Positions 58,171 through 64,000 of a DNA stretch of 64,000 nt are shown piece by piece. Each line of letters begins with the position of its first letter. Position 1 is the stretch's first letter. Under the pieces are notes generated by a model. That model ran no database searches and had not been told where the DNA came from. It saw only the letters and a list, made by a program, of their open reading frames with translations. The DNA is from Vibrio alfacsensis (GTDB taxonomy: Bacteria; Pseudomonadota; Gammaproteobacteria; Enterobacterales; Vibrionaceae). The DNA lies in the NCBI RefSeq assembly GCF_003544875.1, contig NZ_CP032093.1, forward strand, positions 2,046,001 through 2,110,000, read 5' to 3'. A program made the position numbers and the translations under genes.

Positions 58171-60201
58171 CTAGCTGTTGGTAATAAATTGCGCGCGTAA
58201 CTTCTCTATTTCATCACGTTTTTGCGCGGCCAACTCAAACTCAAGATCTTGAGCATGCTGATACATCGCAGCTTCAAGGCGGCTGATCTCTTTGTCCAAT
58301 TGTTGTGGGGACATCACTTCATAAGTTTGCGAGTGCTCTGCTACTTTGGACAGCGGTACCTGCTTATTATTACGTTGACGCTTAGACTTGGTAATATCAC
58401 CCAGTTCCATAATGTCTTTGATATTGCGCTTCAACGCCTGCGGTTCAATCCCCATCTTCGCATTGTAGGCCTGTTGCTTTTCACGACGGCGTTCCGTTTC
58501 ATCTATCGCTTTTTTCATCGATTTAGTGATCGAGTCACCGTATAAAATCGCCTTACCATCAATATTACGTGCTGCACGACCAATCGTCTGAATGAGTGAA
58601 CGCTCCGAACGTAAGAAGCCCTCTTTATCCGCGTCAAGGATCGCCACCAGCGAAACCTCGGGCATATCTAAACCCTCACGCAGCAAGTTGATTCCAACCA
58701 ACACATCAAACTCGCCAAGACGTAGGTCACGAATAATTTCAACCCGCTCTACGGTATCGATATCCGAGTGCAAATAACGAACACGAACATCATGTTCGTG
58801 AAGATATTCTGTTAAATCTTCCGCCATTCGTTTTGTCAGTGTAGTGACCAAAACACGCTCGTCTTTTGCTGAACGAATTCGAATCTCAGACAACAAATCA
58901 TCAACTTGAGTCGCCACTGGGCGAACTTCTAATAACGGATCGAGCAGCCCTGTTGGGCGCACAACCTGATCCGCTATCTCACCCGCTGATTTTTCAAGTT
59001 CATAATTTCCTGGCGTCGCAGAAACAAAAATCGTTTGTGGCGAGATGGCTTCAAACTCTTCAAACTTCATTGGACGGTTATCCAACGCAGACGGCAAACG
59101 GAAGCCATACTCAACCAAAGTCTCTTTACGTGATCGGTCACCTTTGTACATTGCGCCAATTTGAGGCACCGTCACATGCGATTCATCAATGATGAGCAAG
59201 CCATCATGAGGCAAGTAATCAAATAGTGTTGGGGGCGGCTCCCCCTCCGCTCGACCACTTAAGTAACGCGAATAATTTTCTATGCCAGAACAAAAGCCAA
59301 GCTCATTCATCATTTCAATATCAAATTGGGTCCGCTGACTAATACGCTGTTCTTCAAGCAGTTTGTTATTGTCTAGCAAATGCTTCTTACGTGATTCCAA
59401 CTCAACTTTGATGTTTTCGATCGCTTCAAGCACACGATCTCGTGGCGTCACATAGTGTGTTTTAGGATAAATAGTAAAACGTGGCAAATCACGTTGTTTC
59501 ACCACTCCGGTCAGTGGATCGAAGATGCTAATACAATCCACTTCGTCATCAAACATTTCAATGCGAACAGCATCTTGATCCGATTCCGCTGGAAAAACAT
59601 CGATCACTTCCCCTCGAACGCGAAACTGACCACGCTCAAAAGCAACATCATTACGTGAATACTGCAATTCCGCCAATCGACGCAGCATATCGCGCTGATC
59701 AATCACATCACCACGACGCAAGTGCAGCATCATTTGTAGGTACGATTCTGGATCACCCAAACCATAAATAGCAGAAACCGAAGCGATAATAATCGCATCT
59801 TTACGCTCTAATAGTGCCTTGGTCGCCGACAAACGCATTTGTTCAATATGAGCGTTAACCGAAGCGTCTTTTTCAATAAAGGTGTCTGTCGTAGGCACAT
59901 AGGCTTCTGGCTGGTAATAGTCATAGTAAGAAACAAAATACTCAACCGCGTTATTTGGGAAAAACGCTTTCATTTCGCCATAAAGTTGAGCAGCAAGTGT
60001 TTTATTCGGTGCGAGCAAAATTGCAGGACGTTGGGCCTGAGCGATCACATTTGCTAACGTGAAAGTTTTACCCGATCCCGTTACGCCTAAAAGTGTCTGG
60101 TGTGCCAGGCCATCATCCAGTCCCTCTAGTAACTTTTTGATCGCCGTAGGCTGATCGCCTGATGGCTGATAATCAGAGACCAGCTCATAAACTTTACTCA
60201 T
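58171..60201 (-). CDS. uvrB: UvrABC excinuclease subunit B
   Basis: Damage-verifying helicase-like subunit of nucleotide excision repair. From ATG 60201 ([18 protein letters not shown], 676 residues; an earlier in-frame ATG adds four): Walker [11 protein letters not shown] near residue 39, the beta-hairpin region [29 protein letters not shown], helicase motif [17 protein letters not shown] and the C-terminal UVR domain ([24 protein letters not shown]). Monocistronic, with a LexA-like box upstream. Confidence 0.98.
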   Translation of the reverse strand: MSKVYELVSDYQPSGDQPTAIKKLLEGLDDGLAHQTLLGVTGSGKTFTLANVIAQAQRPAILLAPNKTLAAQLYGEMKAFFPNNAVEYFVSYYDYYQPEAYVPTTDTFIEKDASVNAHIEQMRLSATKALLERKDAIIIASVSAIYGLGDPESYLQMMLHLRRGDVIDQRDMLRRLAELQYSRNDVAFERGQFRVRGEVIDVFPAESDQDAVRIEMFDDEVDCISIFDPLTGVVKQRDLPRFTIYPKTHYVTPRDRVLEAIENIKVELESRKKHLLDNNKLLEEQRISQRTQFDIEMMNELGFCSGIENYSRYLSGRAEGEPPPTLFDYLPHDGLLIIDESHVTVPQIGAMYKGDRSRKETLVEYGFRLPSALDNRPMKFEEFEAISPQTIFVSATPGNYELEKSAGEIADQVVRPTGLLDPLLEVRPVATQVDDLLSEIRIRSAKDERVLVTTLTKRMAEDLTEYLHEHDVRVRYLHSDIDTVERVEIIRDLRLGEFDVLVGINLLREGLDMPEVSLVAILDADKEGFLRSERSLIQTIGRAARNIDGKAILYGDSITKSMKKAIDETERRREKQQAYNAKMGIEPQALKRNIKDIMELGDITKSKRQRNNKQVPLSKVAEHSQTYEVMSPQQLDKEISRLEAAMYQHAQDLEFELAAQKRDEIEKLRAQFITNS

Positions 60202-60229
60202 ACTTTTCCTCAACTCTACTGCACTGAAG

Positions 60230-60245
60230 CTGTATATATATACAC
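60230..60245 (-). promoter_or_regulatory. LexA-like SOS box upstream of uvrB
   Basis: CTGTATATATATACAC matches CTGT-N8-ACAG with one mismatch in the last base; the (TA) alternation in the middle is typical of strong SOS boxes. It lies about 29-44 bases before the uvrB start codon, which suits an SOS-repressed promoter. Confidence 0.85.
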
Positions 60246-60702
60246 CTTGAGAAATGAAATCTACGTTTGTCTAGGATTTATAGCCCATTGTCATTAATTT
60301 TGCGATTTATTGACTTAACACTAGCCATTTTTTCCCGACTCTGATATATTTCTTCGCCCTACAAGACGGCCATCCTTGGTTCGCAAAAGATTTATTTCCA
60401 CAAGTTTTCCCCAAAATTGGCTAAAAGTCTTTTATCCCCAATAAAACAATTTTCAACCAACTTGTTTATATTTACTACAACTTCAATAATCTCTTGTTTT
60501 ATCGGCGTATTAGACGCGTAATTGAATGAAAATCTCGCACACAAACAATACTTGTTGCATATAAAATAATGTTACTCAGATTTCATCAACACACTTATCC
60601 ACAATTTTAGTGGATAAGTAATGCTAGCCCTTTACTGGCAAGGACTACAAAAATGTAAAGCCTGAGAAGAAATATTTTTCACAAAAATGTGTTTTCAAAA
60701 TA
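60246..60702. other. AT-rich gap between uvrB and tRNA-Asn
   Basis: No gene is supported in this stretch. It is strongly AT-rich, with several ATTTTTC and TTATCC(A/C)CA segments (for example TTATCCCCAATAAAA near 60432 and CTTATCCACAATTTTAG near 60594). TTATCCACA is the DnaA-box consensus; one good match at 60595 and a looser one at 60432 are seen, but two boxes are not a replication origin. Confidence 0.4.
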
Positions 60703-60731
60703 TTGACACGTTTTTAAGCGCTCGGTAATAT
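60703..60731 (+). promoter_or_regulatory. Promoter of the tRNA-Asn gene
   Basis: TTGACA at 60703-60708 and TAATAT at 60726-60731 with 17 bases between, followed by a GC-rich discriminator (TTGCCCCGC), typical of stringently controlled stable-RNA promoters. Confidence 0.9.
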
Positions 60732-60756
60732 TTGCCCCGCTTTCAAGCAAAGCAAT

Positions 60757-60832
60757 TCCTCCTTAGCTCAGTTGGTAGAGCGACGGACTGTTAATCCGCA
60801 GGTCGCTGGTTCGAGCCCAGCAGGAGGAGCCA
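60757..60832 (+). tRNA. tRNA-Asn (GTT)
   Basis: A 76-nt cloverleaf: acceptor stem TCCTCCT / AGGAGGA, D-arm GCTCAGTTGGTAGAGC, anticodon loop CTGTTAA with anticodon GTT at 60790-60792, T-arm CTGGTTCGAGCCCAG, and encoded CCA. It is a single copy with its own promoter and a terminator directly after. Confidence 0.98.
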
Positions 60833-60842
60833 CATTCCAGAA

Positions 60843-60870
60843 TAAGCCGTGTCGAACGACGCGGCTTTTT
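60843..60870 (+). terminator. Terminator after tRNA-Asn
   Basis: AAGCCGTGTCG AAC GACGCGGCTTTTT, a 10- to 11-bp stem with one G-T pair and a T tail, 11 bases after the CCA end. Confidence 0.92.
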
Positions 60871-61219
60871 CGTATCTGCTCTCCGATAGCAACATGAGGG
60901 CGATGTTAAGTTGCGCCATCAAATCACCCTTTGTCAATCCGACTGACTACCAGCCCATCACTCAATCCGTATTACTATTGATTTACCCATAAGTTTTAAT
61001 TTGCCCAAAAGTTCACTGTATCAAGCAATATATTTGTATGTTCTAAAGCAGAATTACACATAAGGCATTGAATTTTACATTAATGCAATTTTGTAATCTA
61101 AAAATGAAAAGCATTCATTTTACTCATACATGGTAACCCTCTACGATTGACACAGTTAAGAATGGTTCCGTCCTACTCGTCGCCTCCGTTCTATTTATCA
61201 ATAACTTAGGGGTTTACTT
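60871..61219. other. Intergenic region between tRNA-Asn and pflB
   Basis: 349 bases, no gene seen. It should hold the promoter(s) and leader of the pyruvate formate-lyase gene. I looked for an FNR palindrome (TTGAT-N4-ATCAA): partial matches such as TTGATTTACCCATAA exist, but none is convincing. An AGGGG lies seven bases before the pfl start codon. Confidence 0.4.
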
Positions 61220-63517
61220 ATGACTATTCCGACGACTGATATGCTAGACGCATGGGTTGGTTTTACTGCCGGTGAATGGCAAAACTCTGTCAACACTCGT
61301 GACTTCATCCAAAAAAACTACACACCGTACGAGGGAGACGAGTCTTTTTTAGCCGAGGTTAGTACATCCACTTCAGCATTATGGAACCAAGTGCTTGAAG
61401 GCATTAAACAAGAAAGCCGCACACACGCTCCTGTTGATTTTGATACCGCTCTGCCATCAACGATTACTTCTCACGATGCGGGTTACATCAACAAAGATCT
61501 GGAAAAGATCGTTGGCTTACAAACCGATCAACCACTAAAACGGGCAATCATCGCTAATGGTGGTATTCGCATGGTGAAAAACTCATGCGAAGTTTACGGC
61601 CGAGAACTGGACCCTACGGTCGAAAAGATCTTCACTGAATACCGTAAAACTCACAACAAAGCGTGTTTCGATCTATACACCAAAGAAATCCTAGCGTGTC
61701 GTAAATCAGGCATCATCACTGGTCTTCCTGATGCCTATGGCCGTGGTCGTATCATTGGTGACTACCGTCGTATCGCCCTTTACGGTATCGACTTCTTAAA
61801 AGCAGACAAAAAAGAACAATATAACTCGACACAAACTTTCCTAGAGCGTAGTGGCGATCTTGAGAAAACGCTTCGTCTGCGTGAAGAGATTGCAGACCAA
61901 GTTCAAGCGCTTGAAGACATTCGTCAAATGGGTTTGAAATACGGCATTGATATGTCGCTACCTGCAAAAACAGCGCAGGAAGCGATTCAATTTACCTACT
62001 TTGGTTACTTGGCGGCAGTTAAATCACAAAATGGCGCAGCAATGTCATTAGGTCGTACATCGACTTTCCTAGACGTCTACCTAGAACGCGATATCGCAAA
62101 TGGTTTGATTGATGAATCACAAGCGCAAGAGATGATCGACCACTTCATCATGAAACTGCGCATGGTTCGCTTCCTTCGTACACCAGAATACGATTCATTG
62201 TTCTCTGGCGACCCAATCTGGGCAACTGAAGCCATGGCTGGTATGGGTGTTGATGGCCGCACGCTGGTATCTAAAACCACATTCCGATACTTGCACACGC
62301 TGCATACCATGGGTCCTGCTCCTGAGCCGAACATGACGATTCTTTGGTCAGAGCAATTGCCAGAAGCGTTCAAGCAATACGCGGCAAAAGTGTCGATTGA
62401 TACCTCTTCTGTTCAATACGAAAACGACGATCTAATGCGTCCTGATTTCGATAATGACGACTACGCGATTGCATGTTGTGTGAGCCCGCAGATTGTTGGT
62501 CAGCATATGCAGTTCTTTGGTGCACGTGCCAACCTTGCAAAAGCGCTGCTTTACACCATCAATGGTGGTATCGATGAAAAATCAAAAGCGCAAGTTGGCC
62601 CGGTAGTGGACAAAGTTAAAGATGAAATTCTCGACTTTGATGCTTTGATGCCACGCTTCGATAACATGTTGGAATGGCTAGCAACGCAATACGTCACAGC
62701 GTTGAACATCATCCATTACTCGCATGACCGTTACAGCTACGAAGCATCACTGATGGCATTGATGGATCGCGACGTGCACCGCACTATGGCGTGTGGTATT
62801 GCAGGTCTGTCTGTTGTCGCTGACTCGTTGGCAGCCATTAAATACGCGACCGTAAAACCTGTTCGTGATGAAGATGGCATCGCCGTTGATTTTGAAATCG
62901 AAGGTGATTATCCAAAATTTGGTAACAACGATGCCCGTGTTGATGACATCGCTTGTGATCTGGTTGAGCGCTTCATGAAGAAAATTCAGAAAATGCACAC
63001 CTACCGCGAAGCAGTGCCAACTCAATCGATCCTAACGATCACATCTAACGTGGTTTACGGCAAAAAAACGGGTAATACACCAGATGGCCGTCGTGCAGGT
63101 ATGCCATTTGGCCCAGGAGCAAACCCAATGCATGGTCGCGATGAAAAAGGGGCGGTTGCGTCTTTGGCATCGGTTTCTAAACTGCCATTTGCTTACGCGA
63201 AAGATGGTATTTCTTACACTTTCTCAATTGTGCCTAACGCATTGGGTAAAGATGAGTTGAGTCAAAAGAAAAACCTAGCCGCATTGATGGATGGTTACTT
63301 CCATCACGAAGCAAGCAACGAGGGCATTGCGATTGAAGGTGGCCAACATCTTAACGTCAACGTTCTAAACCGAGAGATGTTATTGGATGCCGTTGAACAT
63401 CCAGAGAAGTACCCTCAATTGACGATTCGAGTGTCTGGCTATGCGGTACGTTTTAACTCCCTCACTCGAGAGCAACAACAAGACGTGATCAGCCGAACCT
63501 TTACAGAAAAACTGTAA
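61220..63517 (+). CDS. pflB: Formate C-acetyltransferase (pyruvate formate-lyase)
   Basis: Splits pyruvate with CoA into acetyl-CoA and formate under anaerobic conditions. 765 residues with the catalytic Cys-Cys in [20 protein letters not shown] (near residue 417) and the glycyl radical loop [17 protein letters not shown] near the C-terminus, so the enzyme should be activatable. It differs from E. coli PflB mainly in length at the N-terminus; TdcE-like ketobutyrate activity cannot be excluded. The activase gene (pflA) and focA are not next to it. Confidence 0.96.
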   Translation: MTIPTTDMLDAWVGFTAGEWQNSVNTRDFIQKNYTPYEGDESFLAEVSTSTSALWNQVLEGIKQESRTHAPVDFDTALPSTITSHDAGYINKDLEKIVGLQTDQPLKRAIIANGGIRMVKNSCEVYGRELDPTVEKIFTEYRKTHNKACFDLYTKEILACRKSGIITGLPDAYGRGRIIGDYRRIALYGIDFLKADKKEQYNSTQTFLERSGDLEKTLRLREEIADQVQALEDIRQMGLKYGIDMSLPAKTAQEAIQFTYFGYLAAVKSQNGAAMSLGRTSTFLDVYLERDIANGLIDESQAQEMIDHFIMKLRMVRFLRTPEYDSLFSGDPIWATEAMAGMGVDGRTLVSKTTFRYLHTLHTMGPAPEPNMTILWSEQLPEAFKQYAAKVSIDTSSVQYENDDLMRPDFDNDDYAIACCVSPQIVGQHMQFFGARANLAKALLYTINGGIDEKSKAQVGPVVDKVKDEILDFDALMPRFDNMLEWLATQYVTALNIIHYSHDRYSYEASLMALMDRDVHRTMACGIAGLSVVADSLAAIKYATVKPVRDEDGIAVDFEIEGDYPKFGNNDARVDDIACDLVERFMKKIQKMHTYREAVPTQSILTITSNVVYGKKTGNTPDGRRAGMPFGPGANPMHGRDEKGAVASLASVSKLPFAYAKDGISYTFSIVPNALGKDELSQKKNLAALMDGYFHHEASNEGIAIEGGQHLNVNVLNREMLLDAVEHPEKYPQLTIRVSGYAVRFNSLTREQQQDVISRTFTEKL

Positions 63518-63539
63518 TCGCCAGATTGTAAAATAATCA

Positions 63540-63579
63540 AAGCTCATGCCTCTAACTCATTAGGGGTATGAGCTTTTTT
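63540..63579 (+). terminator. Terminator of pflB
   Basis: AAGCTCATGCCTC TAACTCATTA GGGGTATGAGCTTTTTT, a 12-bp stem with G-T pairs and a T run, 23 bases after the stop. Confidence 0.88.
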
Positions 63580-63829
63580 CGTTTCTGGCAAACCACAAGG
63601 AGTGACACCAAAACCATCAACAACACGTGCGTTAAATCAATGGCTGTGATTGCGCTTGTCTTTGTTAACAACCATTCATCAAAGTTTTCAATTTCTTATT
63701 AATTCATCCGCTCCCATCACATACACGTATATTTTTGCATCGTGTGCATAAAACCACACCGTTCACTGGTTGTTATTGGTGTCACAAAACACGATAATAT
63801 TGGGATCGGATTTTATGAACGTAATAACT
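63580..63829. other. Intergenic region upstream of rnfA
   Basis: 250 bases without a supported gene. Short open frames on both strands here have no Shine-Dalgarno sites or recognisable products. It should carry the promoter of the rnf operon that continues beyond the window. Confidence 0.45.
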
Positions 63830-64000
63830 ATGACCGAATATATTTTGTTGTTGGTTGGCACGGTGCTAGTAAACAACTTTGTACTGGTGAAGTTTTTGGG
63901 CTTGTGTCCTTTCATGGGCGTGTCTAAAAAACTGGAAACTGCCATTGGTATGGGCCTAGCGACGACATTCGTGCTAACGCTTGCATCTGTGTGTGCCTAT
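63830..64000 (+). CDS. rnfA: Electron transport complex subunit RnfA (RsxA), N-terminal part, cut by window edge
   Basis: First membrane subunit of the Rnf (Rsx) complex, which couples NADH:ferredoxin electron flow to ion movement or reduces SoxR. The 57 codons present read [39 protein letters not shown] and LASVCAY, all diagnostic. The ATG at 63830 is the homologous start; an in-frame ATG at 63815 would add five residues. The gene and the rest of rnfBCDGE lie beyond the window. Confidence 0.95.
   Translation, partial: MTEYILLLVGTVLVNNFVLVKFLGLCPFMGVSKKLETAIGMGLATTFVLTLASVCAY

Noticed and set aside
60400..60660. Possible replication origin near tRNA-Asn because of DnaA-like boxes in AT-rich sequence.
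   Set aside because: Only one good box and one loose one, no cluster and no origin genes (dnaA, gidA, rctB) nearby.
60757..60832. tRNA-Asn as the attachment site of a genomic island.
   Set aside because: No integrase, no repeat of the tRNA 3' end in the following sequence, and core genes on both sides.
63742..63945. Short open frames on both strands just before and over the start of rnfA.
   Set aside because: They overlap the clear rnfA reading frame or its leader and have no family match or ribosome site.

Overview
The window is a stretch of the large chromosome of a Vibrio, most like the V. parahaemolyticus / V. alginolyticus / V. harveyi clade. The evidence is the gene order, very high resemblance to Vibrio proteins (FabF, NhaB, LuxO, RNase E), a LuxO/LuxU/Qrr1 quorum-sensing locus, a FadR carrying the Vibrio-type insertion, and the start of an Rnf operon. 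Species is not resolved. Almost everything is ordinary core genome: no prophage, CRISPR array, integron or intact insertion sequence is visible. I did not find a convincing undescribed multi-gene system.

Layout. 1-7.6 kb (minus strand): the fatty-acid and phospholipid synthesis cluster yceD-rpmF-plsX-fabH-fabD-fabG-acpP-fabF, followed by pabC (frameshifted) and mltG (cut by the window edge). 7.7-13.2 kb: maf (frameshifted), rluC and, divergently, rne behind a leader of about 345 nt. 13.5-23.9 kb: SulP transporter, low-molecular-weight phosphatase, corrinoid adenosyltransferase, AsmA-like protein, udk, mrp, metG and an unrecognised membrane-anchored protein. 24-29.8 kb: fadR, nhaB, dsbB, a scrap of an IS3-family element, a YecA-like SEC-C protein and dusC. 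29.9-36.2 kb (minus): a diguanylate cyclase, malZ (frameshifted) and a three-gene ABC importer. 36.6-42.3 kb: yfbV, ackA-pta and a DUF4010 membrane protein. 42.5-45.7 kb (minus): glutathionyl-hydroquinone reductase, then an acetylpolyamine-amidohydrolase-like gene coupled to a PotD-like binding protein with an in-frame amber codon in its signal peptide. 45.9-51.5 kb: oppABCDF. 52.0-54.9 kb: moaABCDE behind a molybdenum-cofactor riboswitch. 55.1-58.1 kb: a YvcK-like gene, luxO-luxU and the divergent small RNA qrr1 with its sigma-54 promoter. 58.2-64 kb: uvrB with a LexA-like box, tRNA-Asn, a pyruvate formate-lyase and the first 57 codons of rnfA.

The genes form several coherent units: lipid synthesis and its regulator FadR; acetate and formate fermentation (ackA-pta, pfl); peptide and polyamine uptake; molybdenum cofactor synthesis; quorum sensing. 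The most useful non-gene signals are qrr1 with its promoter and a LuxO-type palindrome, the Moco riboswitch, the rne leader, and a buried IS3-family remnant.

A caution for any reader: three normally intact genes (pabC, maf, malZ) are broken by 1-2 base length changes in short A/T runs, and a fourth (potD-like) by a stop codon. This looks at least partly like base-calling error, so those losses should not be taken as biology without rechecking.
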